From contig JBBMOA010000012.1 of assembly GCA_037954235.1 (NCBI GenBank), forward strand, positions 3,440,001 to 3,504,000: a DNA stretch of 64,000 nt, read 5' to 3'. This document shows positions 50,290 through 63,830 of the stretch, one piece after another. Within the stretch, counting starts at the first letter, position 1. Every line of letters begins with the position of its first letter. The position numbers and the translations under genes are program-made. Under the pieces are notes generated by a model. The model was not told the DNA's origin and did not search any database. It saw only the letters and a program-made list of their open reading frames with translations. The DNA is from Aulostomus chinensis (lineage: Eukaryota > Chordata > Actinopteri > Syngnathiformes > Aulostomidae).

Positions 50290-51625
50290 GTGTTCTGGAA
50301 GCAGTGATGAACCAGTGTTCAAGAAGCAGTTATAACACCAGTGTTCTAGAAGCAGTTATAACACCAGTGTTCTAGAAGCAGTTATGAAACAGTGTTCAAG
50401 AAGCAGTTATGAACCAGTGTTCTAGAAGCAGTTATGAAACAGTGTTCAAGAAGCAGTTATAACACCAGTGTTCAAGAAGCAGTGATGAACCAGTGTTCTA
50501 GACACAGTTATGAACCAGTGTTCAAGAAGCAGTTATAACACCAGTGTTCTAGAAGCAGTTATGAACCAGTGTTCTAGAAGCAGTTATAACACCAGTGTTC
50601 TAGAAGCAGTTATGAACCAGTGTTCTAGAAGCAGTTATAACACCAGTGTTCTAGAAGCAGTTATGAACCAGTGTTCAAGAAGCAGTTATAACACCAGTGT
50701 TCTAGAAGCAGTTATGAACCAGTGTTCTAGAAGCAGTTATAACACCAGTGTTCTAGACGCAGTTATGAACCAGTGTTCTAGACACAGTTATGAACCAGTG
50801 TTCTAGAAGCAGTTATAACACCAGTGTTCTAGAAGCAGTTATGAACCAGTGTTCTAGAAGCAGTTATAACACCAGTGTTCAAGAAGCAGTGATGAACCAG
50901 TGTTCTAGAAGCAGTTATAACACCAGTGTTCTAGAAGCAGTTATGAACCAGTGTTCTAGAAGCAGTTATAACACCAGTGTTCTAGACGCAGTTATGAACC
51001 AGTGTTCTAGACACAGTTATGAACCAGTGTTCAAGAAGCAGTTATAACACCAGTGTTCTAGAAGCAGTTATGAACCAGTGTTCTAGAAGCAGTTATGAAC
51101 CAGTGTTCTAGACACAGTTATGAACCAGTGTTCTAGAAGCAGTTATAACACCAGTGTTCTAGAAGCAGTTATGAACCAGTGTTCTAGAAGCAGTTATGAA
51201 CCAGTGTTCTAGAAGCAGTTATAACACCAGTGTTCTAGACGCAGTTATGAACCAGTGTTCAAGAAGCAGTTATAACACCAGTGTTCTAGAAGCAGTTATA
51301 ACACCAGTGTTCTAGAAGCAGTTATAACACCAGTGTTCTAGAAGCAGTTATAACACCAGTGTTCTAGAAGCAGTTATAACACCAGTGTTCTAGAAGCAGT
51401 TATAACACCAGTGTTTTAGAAGCAGTTATAACACCAGTATTCTAGAAGCAGTTATAACACCAGTGTTCTAGAAGCAGTTATAACACCAGTGTTCTAGGAG
51501 CAGTTATGAACCAGTGTTCTAGAAGCAGTTATAACACCAGTGTTCTAGAAGCAGTTATGAACCAGTGTTCTAGAAGCAGTTATAACACCAGTGTTCTAGA
51601 AGCAGTTATAACACCAGTGTTCTAC
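50290..51625. repeat. 25/26-bp minisatellite, about 53 copies
   Basis: Units of CAGTGTTCTAGAAGCAGTTA followed by TAACAC (26 bp) or TGAAC (25 bp). In the first half the two types mostly alternate as a 51-bp dimer, which keeps a 17-residue frame open; after about 51,250 the 26-bp type is homogenised. Variant cores are TTCAAGAA, TTCTAGACA and TTCTAGACG. Decayed copies continue to about 51,770. Confidence 0.95.
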
Positions 51626-51770
51626 AAATGAAGACAAACCAATGTTCCAGAAACAGTCATTAACCGATATTCTAAAAGACTGAGATTAACCAGTGTTTTA
51701 GAGAGTTACTGATCGGTGTTCTGGAAGGAGTGTTTAAAGAGGGGGTTCCAGTGTTCTAGAGAGAGATCCT

Positions 51771-54700
51771 GGCCAGTCCTCTACAGACCCAGACTACGAC
51801 CCAGATGATTTCTGGAAGCCGAACTGTTCTTTGAACCACCTCTCATCAACTAAAGCCTTGTGACTCTTCAAATATCCAGAGGAACACCTGTAGTCAGGCT
51901 GTGCTGCTGGGCCTGGAAGAGTCCAGGACCCCCGCTGTGACCCTGACCAGCTCCGGAGGTCGACGCTATCCACCCTCACACCTCTGTAACCTCTGACCTT
52001 TAGTTCTTGGGTCGTGCTGCCGCGGTCACACGGACGCCCACTGGTCATCCCAGTTCCTCCCTGATGCAGGTTTTTATCCTCAGGTGTGCTTGAAAAGTTA
52101 AAACTTTTGTCAGAAAATATGAATGAAGTACTAAAATAAACATGGGGGGACAATCACGAGGTTAGAATACTTCATTGTGTGGCTTTTACTTCAGTTGCTC
52201 CGACTGGACGTCACAGACGGGCCAGAGCTGCTGTTTCCAGGGTTTCTTATCGACTCCTCGAACTCGGAAACGTATCGGCTGTCTTCTAAACCACAAAGTG
52301 GAAATACATTCAGCGATTAATTACTCCATGAGCTGGCTGCTGTTCTAATTATTGTATCAATAGTGCTCATTAGATGATCTTGACCTCCAGATGGTCATTC
52401 TCTGTCTTTCCATTTGAACCCCCCCCCCCCCCCCCATCTCACTCAGCTTTGTCCAGACAGTTAAACTCCACCTGCATGCAAAAGTTGAGGCGTACGCACG
52501 CCGAGGCGCCCGGAAAACTGACAGCTCATTACGACTTGCAAGATTGAGTTCAATTCTGTGTGATCTATTAATCTATGCTGCGCCGCTGCCCATCCACACT
52601 CATTTATCTTTTCATTAAGCAGAACAATAGCCCCGGCGCCACAGAATTCATTACGCACAATCAAAATCACATCCTGAGGGCCTGTTTAATTCACTTCATT
52701 TTTAACATTACCTCCATTAACGTGCTGGAGCAGAAGGTTGCTGCTGGGATGCTGCACGTTCCTGAAATGAGGCGTTAAACCACCAAGCCTCCCCTCCTGA
52801 GCATTAAAGAACATTTAAACTTTTTTTGTTAACCACGATAGAATGACTTCTTTTTTTCTAACCATGCGTTCGCTCTTTATCTTTTTTGATCATTTACATC
52901 AAAGATGTTGCTAGCATGATTATAAAAAAAACAACCCCTGAAGATATCGAAAGAAAGCAAAGCCTCTATTTTCATTTTTAAAAGCTCTTTCATCGCAAGT
53001 GCGTCCGTTCTGTTTTCAATCAACACTTCAGTCCCCCCCCATCCCAGGGCATCCTTCTTTCTCCTCTGCCCCTCTAAAGGGCTCCAGGTGCAGCACCACA
53101 GGCCCCTGGAGAACCCCAACATCCATCTGCCGCCTCTTTTGGTTACAGGAGCCTCTGACGCGCAGTCTCCAGTACCACATTGCACCATAGCGCCCTCTAC
53201 TGTCAGACGCTGCTAACACTGACAAGCTTTTCAAAGACTTGGAAAGAATTCGCAGTACAAACTACATTGTGAGCTCAACCTGCAACAGTCACCTGCGTGG
53301 ACAGGACTGGCTCGTCCAACCGCGATTGCGTGTGTACCACCACCCCCCCCCCTTTGTCGCCGTTGCTACCTGCCTGCACAAACTCGCCTCTCAACGCTTG
53401 CCTGGTCAGCATGAGAGCAGGAAGGGCGGAGAAAATAAAGCCTTTAATGCGTCACGCCGGTGTGCTCCAGGGAGCGTCGGAGGCTGAGGAGGAGGCAGCA
53501 GGACCGGAGAGTGCGGGGACATCCTGTTTGTACGGCCACATTTTATTTTACACATCATCTGGGGGTAAATACCTTGTAAAATGTGACAGGTGCGCAGTAT
53601 ATCAAGCTGGGACATTTAAAGTGATTTACGCAGTCGTAGCCTGACATTACCAGCAGTGTTTAAAGCCTGATCCTGTTACAAGACGTTTTTAAGGATTATT
53701 GTATACAGACCAGGGAGATCCCTGCTCAGTAAAGCACAGCTCCCGGGGGACTGGCCGTCGAAGGGACTTTGAGAAGCAAATGACCCGCGTGTTCCTCCTG
53801 CTCATGTAAAGAACCGAAAGTAGTGTCAAGGTGCCGCGTGGCCTTGTATCATGTAAAGCAGGAGTAATAAAAGTACAGATGTTCCAAAGATGTTCAGTTG
53901 ATTTGAAACTGGCTGGAAAGCGTCATCGCTATGAGCTCTTCAAGGAGATCTCTTTGAATCAAAGTAAAATTCGTACCAAAGAAAAACCCTCTAACGAGCA
54001 GCACTCGGGATTCTTGAAGTATTTGTGCAATCGCTAAATAAAAAGCTAACGTCGCGCTACAAACGAACGGCAGATACACGACTTCAACAGCCCCACAACT
54101 AACGAGCTTCCTGCCTCTTCCACGTGAACATTCAATGTCCTCCACGACCTCCGTAGGCTCATTCAGCCAATTAGCAACTCCTTTTATTTTGAGACACATA
54201 AAAGCCTAAAAAAATGTTTGATTCTGTGGAACAAAACTTTATTTCCTCTTTCTTGGCGTCCGCAACCAACGCGGGCAGCTGAACCGCGTCTGTAGACACC
54301 GGGGAGCCCGCTAAGGGCTCAGTCGTGTCGTACATTATACTCCTCGCTACTTTCTCCTCTCTTGACCTCTAAAGTGAAAACCCCTGGCGAGGAGCTTCAT
54401 AACCAGGAAGCCCAGCAGATCTCTGTCCAGACAACAGAACACAAACCATTGTTCTTGCAGCATCGGTTAATGCTGCGGCCTGCCCCTTGTTCAGAAGGGT
54501 TGAATAGATAACCTGATGGCCCAGGATATTGATGTGGAGCAGGGAATAGAAATACTAAGCTGTTGTTGTGGCCAATATCATCAGCGCAGCGATGTAAGCC
54601 ACAAAAGGCATCGATCCAGGGGTCGGGATGAATGGTTTTGTTGTGAGACCACTGAATAAACAGAATCAGACTCAATCAAACACAAGTGGTTGGATCGAAA

Positions 54701-57700
54701 GCCACACATCGGCAGGGAGACGGTTTATAATCATCCATCACGCCTTCTTGAGAGGAGCTAACGTTTGAAAACTAGAGCAGCTGATGGAGAGTAAACGTTT
54801 AACCCTGTCACTACCCAGCAGAGCCACTCACCGGTTAATGAAGCAGAAATGTTCCTGAACTGGGCGGCGTTGTGTGTTTAAGTGTGCTGGCTGGCGTGCC
54901 GCGTCCGACCCGCTCCTATCCCCCAAGGTTGTTCTTGTAATTAACACGACCTTTGAAGACCTCACCAGTTGTTTCTTTAATTACATTTCCTACTCTTCAC
55001 ATTTTGTTGCCAGCCGCTCTCTGAAGCCAAGACGTTTGAGTGAGACTGCTTTTTTTTTAAATGTACTTCTGGAAGACGGCGTCCATTACGAGAATTGTTT
55101 GCTACATAAAATAAATCAAAGTCAGCGAGTGCACTGTCGACCACGGCGCGGCACGAGGTGATCGTGCTCGATGCAGCGCTACGCTTCTGCAGCAGCGCTA
55201 CGTGGGCGTGTCCAGTCACATCCGCGTCTTTGAAACCTGCTTCCCATCTCGCCACTTCTGTCACATTTGCTAACCACCCAGTCGTCTGGGCTCTCTCATC
55301 GACCTGCGCGGCCTGTAGTCGTAGGCTTCCAGCAGCATATTTTGCTGCACAAACACATCAAAGTAGTATCAAAGTAGAAAAAGTTGACGTGCGATCGTAC
55401 ATTTTTGCTTCTCTGACTGTGTTTTTATGTCTGGTTTGTAACTCTCGCTCGCCGCTGCTCAGGGGTCATCAGCAACTTGTCCGGCTGAAGCTAATTCACG
55501 CAGACCTCCTCGCTTTTATCAAGGCGGTCAAACCCTCAATGTGATGGACTTCAAGCCTGACATTCAGAGAAGAGGAGCGGCAACACCAGGAGTTGTGGTG
55601 AGGTGCTGATCAAGTACCAACGCTGCTGTGCAGGTTCAGATTGGGTCGACTGGCATGAACGAAAGTGAGAAAAGGGACGGAGATGATTAATAGAACCCAA
55701 GTAGAACTGCAGCTCCTCAGCAGCAGCTGACGGTGGGCGGGGAAGTCCAGTCCAGCCAGAAACTGTTTTTGTCTTTCAAACTGTCAAATCTTAGCATCTG
55801 GGAATGATATGACTTTTAGTTTTTGTTGCGTCTTCATCCCCAAACATCTTGATGTTGTTGATTCAGAGTCTGTCGCGCCTGCATGATGCTGGCGAAGTAA
55901 ATGTACAACGAAAGACGGTGCAGGGACGTGGACGGATCCCTGGATGAGGAAGAGAGAAGAACAGGGAACACACGAGCGGGACAGAAAGCTGTTCTCTGAA
56001 TTTTCATTATTCACAACCGCACCTTGACGGAGCTGAAACGACTTTTCCAACCGCGAGACAACGAAACTCAACTGAAGGGAACACGTATGACCCGCCTGAA
56101 ACTCGCACGCTGTGGGGTTGCGTCACGCCACATGATGCGCGTGAGCGGAACATCGACTCAGTTCTTAGGGGTCATAACCCTGATGGGCTGCGGCTGCTCG
56201 GGTCAAGCAGGTCACGTAGAAATCTGTTCATTTATGCCAACATTAGTAAGAACATGTGTTTATAGTAGGAAATGATAAAAGAAATTTGATATAAAAAACG
56301 TAAACATTTCATTGTTCATCCTGCACGTGTTTTCTAGTTTTGTGATCACTGGAAATGTTTCCTCAGGTTTTCAAGCTCCCCCCTCGTCCATCGTCGCGTC
56401 CCGCTGCCCGAAGTCCCTTTCCCACGCTTGCACGTCGTGAGAGAAGCGAGCGTGAAACGGGGCCAACTTGGAGTAAGTAAGAGAACAGAAAGGCCATCAG
56501 GATTTGACTCACTGAGTCTGATAACATCATCAAGTCTGTTCACACTCAAGCTAGCAGCAGGCTAACTGGACACCACTGAGCGTTTGTCCAGTTTTGCTGC
56601 ATAAAAAGTTCCGGGCGTCACGCAGCTTCCTGTGAAATGAGAGTCAGGATTTGATCCCTTCAGGCTGACACCATCAGCAGAGTCTGAAAGAGACACGCCA
56701 TCAAATCGCTGATCTTTATTTGTCGGCAGAGAGCTCAGCAACAGCAGCCTCTTCAGCCAGTGCCTCTGTCCTGCTGGGGCACATTCATCACTATTGGCTG
56801 ACAGAAACGCCAATCAAAGTCCTGCCCTCGCTTCAAGCCTCAGGTGACGTTTAAAGCTCGCCACTCCCAAGAATCACATGACGAACACGTCCAAAGATGT
56901 TTGTAGAGGACCTGAGTTGTTGTTGAATTGTGTTTCCTTTGTTTTTCTTTTCTTTTTTCGTCGCAAACAAAATAAACGCAGTGCGTGAACGGCCCACCGC
57001 CGTCCACTGCTGCTGTGGTTTGGATCGCCACACTCCATGGCTGTGACGCGGTCTGATCTAAAAATGGATCCAGGGCCATTTTTGATTGCCGCTCTTCATT
57101 TCTATACGGTTCCCTTGAAACTTGAAGGGCCAAAAAAACAGCACGTGCTTGATCAGAGTGGAGGACGACAGTGTCTGTTAGACGTTCACCAACACGTGCT
57201 CTCAATCCCTGCAGACGCTATTAAACCAAGAGGCCCCCCCCCCCCCCCCAAAAGTTAATCAAGCGCTGCCAGAGTCTAAACACAACCACAAAAACTTTAT
57301 TACTGCTGTGTTTCTAGCAGACAGACAGACAGGATGTAGTGGGAAAAACTACATGTGTTACCTCTTACCATTTAATATCTAGGACATATAAAGTGAGTTT
57401 CTGGTCTTTTTCATTGTCCGTTGGAGTGGCTTGGATGCTTCAGTAACAGCCTCAGATGCTTCAAGAGTTTTGAGAAGGGAAACAGCATTTTCTCCGATTT
57501 CTCCGGACTTCTGGAATTCAAAGCCACAAACTCTTAAATCCTGTTTTCCCTCCTGCAGATTGAAAAAAGTCAAATTAATTGCCTCTTCTGCTCCTCGTGG
57601 ACTTTCAGAGAGGCTGCGTTTCGCGTTACGTTCACGCAGCCTGTTTCAGCTCAAAGCTGTGACGCTCAGTGTTTCTGGACAGCAGCGTGTAGTCGCGGGG

Positions 57701-60700
57701 TGGCTCGGAGGCTCCGGGCCAGCCGCAGGTCTGCTGACAGCTACAAGGCCCTGCTCGTCCACGGGCTCCAAATGAGGAGGTGGACAGAGGGACCAGGGCA
57801 GCGTGATGAGAGGAGACGCAGCAGGAGGTGGAGGTGCAACTGATGAGTCAGCTGAACATTTGTAAACTTCCTGCGACCTTCGGGACGCAGTCCAGTCCGG
57901 GCGGCAGGTTGGTGCGTTTGTGAGCTCCGTCACCCATTTTGGATTGTTGCAGGAAACAAAGTCAGACTGCAATCAGACGTGGTGCAATGAACGACCTGCA
58001 CCAGCATGCGCTTCTCACGTGGGATCGCCTCCGTAGCCTCGCTCAGCCGCTTGCTAGCAACCGCCCGCCTTAAAAAGCTTTAAATTCAAGTGTGAATTTA
58101 TTTGTTCTTGTTTTTTGTTTTTGTTGTTGTTTTTATAACCGCAGGACAAAAACCTTAAAGTAAAAGTTTGATGTGGACCACAGACGGGCTTTTTACAGAA
58201 AGAGAAACCTCCATAAATCTCACCGACTCTGAGACGAGAGAAGCAGACGGTCAACAACTGGTGTCCAGGTTTCAGGGTTCATTCCTGCGCCGCGCAGGCC
58301 GGCAGCTGGGCTCCGACCACGCCGTAATTTACAGCGAGAGAGCCAGCCTTTAGTAGAGCATGTTTCTGATATGTCTCCATAGAAACAATGAGAGAAATCA
58401 AAAAAAGTCTTCATTTTTACTTACTTACTTTTATATTCTCTTGAACCGCGACTGCTGGACTCAACTCAGCGTGGGCTGGTGGATGTTAACTGGAGCCATG
58501 CAGCACTCAGGCACGCTGTGATGTATTTCTACTACTGAGTCCTAATGGACTTACATAAACGTGGGGCTGTGTAGTGAAATGTCCAACTAAGATAAAAATG
58601 TCACCCTGACCGAGAATATTACCTTTTGGAACAATCAGCGAAATAATGAATTCATCCCAGAGTGGTGTAACTCCATTTTATATCCATTAACAGACTCCTT
58701 CCGTAGCCAGAGACTCCATATCAATTTATTGGATTGTTTAATGTAATCATGCATAATGCAGAAGGATTAATTGAAAATGGCTGCACCAAGAAGAGACCAA
58801 TGCATTACGGAGTTACTTAGAATCAAAAGAGGATTTGTTAAATGGTCCTTCAGTCTTGAGCGACCTGCAAATTAATTCCAGGGTGGACAAGAGAGAGAGT
58901 GCTTTCCCTTATGAGATGATACATCAGCTGTTGTTGCTGGGCGGATGCCGGCCGGTTCGAGGGGGAAACCTCCTCAGCTGCGCCGCTGTGGTCAGCCCCC
59001 CATATCCCCTCCACATTCCTCGCCCTTCAAAATTAGAGCTCGGGGGGTTCTGGGGTTTTAGTTTTGTCCGTGGCAGCACCGCCTCCCCCGGGCCACAGGT
59101 CCGGGCCACAGGTCCACGCCACCCGCAGCGGTACTCCCAGCATTCTGTCATGGTTGAAGTCCAGTAACGGAAAGACAGAGTGCAAGAGGTGTGAAGGTCT
59201 AATGGAGGAACTCTTTGGGTCAGAGGTCAGGCGTCCGGGTCAGGGTCAAGAGGAAATGTATGACATTGTTTGTGTTAGGGAAAGAAACGAGGACTGGAGC
59301 TCCAATGGAAGGATACGATGGAGCATCGGGTACATTGCAGCCAAAAGGACCCGGACCTTTCAGTTGCTGGTGCTTCTCTTTACGGAACTCAAAGGTTCAG
59401 CTCTGACGCTCCCCCGCAGCCTGAAGTCCCGCGAGGAGGAAGTCAACCGATGCCAGTCTGTTGGTACCCCAGCCAAAAGCTAACGTTAGCCATCTGCTAA
59501 TGCAGAGGCTGAGCTGATACGAACCCTAAACAGAGTCGAACTGTGTTTCGTGTAGCTAAAATAACAACTGGCTACACCATAAAAAGCCATCGTGTTCAAG
59601 TCCGCTGACGCTTGTTGTTTTCCTCAATGAGTTCTCCAGATGAAACGGGCCTGGCTATCGCTAACGTGAGCATGAGCAGACCTGCCCGTCAGTGCTCAAC
59701 CAATCAGAAATGTTCAAGATCAAGTACCCCAGAACTGAGTTCACACCGGGGTCCCTGGGACTGAGGCACTCCTGCAGGTCCGGTAGTATGTAAACCAGGG
59801 CGTGAACCCAGAAACGACGGCCAGGGTGCGACGTTCTCAAGCCACCAAAACATGAAACCATCATTCATTTTTAGCAGAGTGTGGAGTTGGCAGCGCGTCT
59901 CACTCGTATAAATGGTTTTTGTGGTGAAGCAGAGAGCGGCAGGGCTGGGACACCTGCAGCAGATGTGAGGATGTAATTTAATTTGCTTTTCACTTCATTA
60001 ATAGGTTTATAAAAGTGATTAGCATTTCATAGTCACATTATAAAGCATATGGCTCGGTGAACCACAATCCATCACCCTGTAAGTCGCGCTGTTTTTATGT
60101 CTGCATTATTAACAAATTACCCTTTTTTAATTGTTTGATTATTTTAGGTGTTTTTGTGGGTTTTTTTTTTTTTTTAACGTCTGCGTTATGGTTCCTGTGG
60201 GTTCCAGGTGGCACGTTGTCCTGCCTCCAGGTGACGCACTAATCTCTGGCTAACAAAACCTGTCATGAGACGCCACTAAAGCGTTTTTCAGGTGGTGAAA
60301 TGCTAAATGGAACTTTCCTCAACATCTGCCTCTCTCCGTTTCATCCTCCCTTTATTGTTTTTATGCATCTGGCCTTTATAGGCCCAACAAGAAATAGCCC
60401 TCCTCTAAATTCTCATCATCAAACATAATGATTCGACCACTCATTAGTAACAACTCAGGCCCAAAATAGGACGGCCATTGTTAACACCAGGTGGCTGTAA
60501 TTTGTTTTTTACAACGCTGAAACTCGCAGGCTGCGCCGGCGGTGGATGTCATATATTCAGAGCGAGAGGGTGCTGCAGGAGAGCAACAAAGGGCGCCGTT
60601 GTCGCTCTCGATAACCACAAACACACTGAGACGCTCATTTGTGAGGAAGTATGGCGTATTGAGAGGCCTTCACTGTAATGATCCCGGCAGAAAGAATTAC

Positions 60701-63674
60701 GGAGGTCACAGTGGGGCGCAACTTTTTAGTTTGCGTGACAAAGGAACCTGATCGCTCTGCTTAATTGGAGGGTTCAGGTGCCTACAAACGTACAATTAGA
60801 CACTAATTACATGGAGGACGTGCCACAGACGCTGCAACCACAGGCAGAACAACATGACCAGAGCGGCTCGACCTCGCTTGTGTTGTTTCAGATTAACAGA
60901 CGGCGCTTGACCACATGAGAGGAAACCCAACTGCATCTTTCGTAAAACCTCCGGTGGGGGCACTGCACGGTTCACGCGTTCGTGGAAGATCTGGGAAAGT
61001 CGCGGAATTGGAAAAACAACAAAAGTCCCAGGCCAGGAAATGTTTTTTGAGGAATAAATACAGGCAGGAAACGCTGGCAAAGTCGTAGGAGTGCGTTTGT
61101 GTGTTGGCTCATCCCTCATTCCAGAGATGAGGGTGTTTCTGACCGGATCGTGAAGAACATTTCAATCTTCATCTCTTATTCTTCTCAGGGTTCGTCTCCA
61201 ATATCGTTTTTTTTCTTTATCCTCAGAAGAGGATTTTAAATCCTTGGCTAGAAGACTACTGCCACCTAGTGTGGAACTGCTGTAATACAGGACAGTTGGC
61301 TTTTCTGCTGCAGGTGATGCAAAACCGACCGACTGGCTGGAGGTGTGGCGGCCATCTGCCTCGACCAGGAGCGTCGAATGTTATGGAAGTAATTCCTGCC
61401 TTTGTGTCTCTGTGCGACTGATTACATCGCGTCAGTCGTCTTATGAGGGAACACGTTACACGCAGCACATGTGACATGTCCAGGGCCCACATGTACCTGG
61501 AGCGCCCCACCGTCACATGTTTGTCTCTGGACCTTCAACGGTCCAGACGCCTGCATCTGAGACGCGATCTCTCTCAGTGACACGCGTCAAGAGCTCAAAA
61601 TCCCGAGTGAAATATCCGAAAGCCATACGAGCCCCGCACGCGTTTCATGTATGTGACATGCCGATTCACACACGCCAAATCACATGTGAGTTTTCTATTT
61701 GTTTTTTTGGCATTTGTGGCTGGTGTCCCAGTTCAAAGCCCTTCAGGCCAGATTTCTCTGTCATTGTCCACCCGTGGGCACCGGGAGGTGCTGAGTCAGC
61801 TTGCCAGTCCTTGATCATAACCGGTACTGAATGGCATTTACCCCCCGGACCGGCACAAACCTGTTTCCTCGACTCCGTGAACAGATGGCCACAGGATGGA
61901 GGATGCTGTTGCTATTATTCAGAATATCTCGCAGAGAAGCAGCGAGCGCCAGAAGCCTTTTTACTCACCAGGAGAGCTGGAAGAGAATTTGGGGCATTTG
62001 TTCTTCACATAACAGTCCCGTCACACACTGTGGTAGACGCTGTCAACCTTTGACATTTTCTGGATGAAAGTTATTTTTCCGCTCAAGGCCGTCTGACAGA
62101 AAAGAAAAGAAAAGGAAAAAAAGTCCAAGATGTTATTTGCAATTCTGCTCATCCTTTTTAATCACCCCTCAGACGTCTGCAAATGAAAGCAATATTAATG
62201 TCAAACCTCAACTAATTCATTCCTTTCCACTCGGCTTTGCCGTGCACCTATCTGACTTTCATCTCACCGTCTCCCGGCAGCAGTGTTTACCAGGAACAGT
62301 GTGCATTATGCCCAAGGAGACAGAGACATGTCGAGCTCTCCACAGGCGAGGGTGGAGCAGAGGAGGTTATCCACAAGGAGGTATCTGCAGCCCTTTGAAA
62401 ATTAATATTCCTCAGACGATGCGCTGTGACAAAACCTACAGACACCGTGAATAACGGGGGAATTATTCACTTTACTGAGCAAGACAAAGAGGGAAACCAC
62501 ACAGGAATTAAGAGTTTTAGGAAATGATTTAGAACAAAGGCCAACGAGATTTGAACAATGCACGAATCCGTAGATCAGCGGTGCGTCGAGGGTGTTGTTG
62601 CGAAGGAGGACAAACCAGAGTTGGTAGCGTCGCCGTCGGCCCTCGTGAGCTCGAGGTCCATGAGAAGGCCAAAGCTGTACGAGAAGCCTTTTTGTAGTTT
62701 TGATATCTGCCTGTTGTTGATTGCGCCTCCTGAATCGGCCTCAGGAAGCCCCCGACACTCACAGTCCTGACACTCAGGCCTGTGGTTGATTGTAGAATTT
62801 CAGACATTTTGTGTTGACAACTGCAGCGACGGCGAAGGGACGCAGAAAACACGACACTCCTGTGAAGTAACGCTTGTTTACCCACTGGAAGGTCGTCTCG
62901 TGCAGCTTAGACAACACATGAGGATTAACTCCCATTATTGTTTAACTGATCAAATGTCCTCTCAGTTTTGGTTCCTTTTCTTGAGTGAACTAGAAAGCTA
63001 CGCCCTCCCCGACGAGCCGGCAGTCATTACTTTTCCTCAAATTCGCCAATTGTTTGTCCCAAGCAAGTTGTACATTTCCGTGAATTTTTATTTATCTTTT
63101 TTTTTGTTGTTGTTGCAGAGAACGACTCTCAAGTCAGCCTCATCCATCATTCTACGTACGGTTTGTTGCCGTATTACGAGCTGCAGTTGTTTTTCCGCTT
63201 CTGGGGGCTGAACGGGGCGATAAAGCTGACGGGGATGTATGGCAGGTCTGGAATAACAAGATTCCCAAAACAGTCATAAGAACGCGAGGACATCAGCAGC
63301 ACACGCAAGTGCTCAGCAGAAAAGCTGCAGAAACAATAATGTCAGCGTGATTAGGCTGGCGAATGCAGGGCTTGAAGCATTTTAATTAGACTGATGGCTG
63401 CTTTCATGGTTTCATCTGCTGCCAATGATACAGTCTTAATTAAGCCATTTAAAAGCAGTGCTGTGTATTTATGTCCGTAATGAGCCTTCGCTGTGTAAAA
63501 GGAAAACACCTCTTTGGAATAACGCTGCTCCCGCCTGCTCGCTCTGAACCTCCACGCGCTCCTGCCTCTGTTTACACGCTTTCAAAGGGCGGGGAGGTGG
63601 CGTCATGCAGCGGGTGCTCACTTGTCATCGTGGGTATGTTGTACGCGTCTGTGGCCCACGCCTCTCGCAGTGCC
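51771..63674. other. Gene-free stretch with possible conserved elements
   Basis: About 12 kb with no supportable exon or RNA gene. Repeat-free AT-core intervals at about 52,490-52,745, 58,680-58,880 and 63,335-63,460 carry several homeodomain-type TAAT/ATTA sites. Remaining sequence has only short C runs and isolated open frames. Confidence 0.5.
52419..52435. repeat. C17 homopolymer
   Basis: Seventeen consecutive C. Shorter C runs of about 9-16 lie at 53343-53352 and 57234-57249. Confidence 0.9.
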
Positions 63675-63830
63675 CTTGACCTCTGACCACCAAAACCTTG
63701 TCCCGTTCATCCTTCGGTCTCGGTGGATGCTTGTGGCAAATTTGAGGGAATTCTACAGCATTTATGTGACTGTGACAGTGACCTTGACCTTTGACCTCCA
63801 TAACCCGAGCCAAATCTGAGGCAGTTTCTC
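63675..63830 (-). mobile_element. GGTCAAAGGTCA dispersed repeat copy, minus strand
   Basis: On the + strand it reads CTTGACCTCTGACCACCAAA, GTTCATCCTTCGGTCTCGG, GTGGCAAATTTGAGGGAATT and then GACCTTGACCTTTGACCTCC. The reverse complement gives the family order with AGGTCAAAGGTCA at 63785-63797, a perfect DR1 nuclear-receptor consensus. Confidence 0.65.

Noticed and set aside
50510..51047. Two 85-98-residue frames with a 17-residue period
   Set aside because: Produced by the 51-bp dimer of the 25/26-bp minisatellite; the frame is lost wherever the dimer order changes.
61517..62053. 178-residue plus-strand frame
   Set aside because: One of the longer non-repeat frames, but composition is patchy, it resembles no family and lacks convincing splice or start context. 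Transcript data would be needed to revive it.
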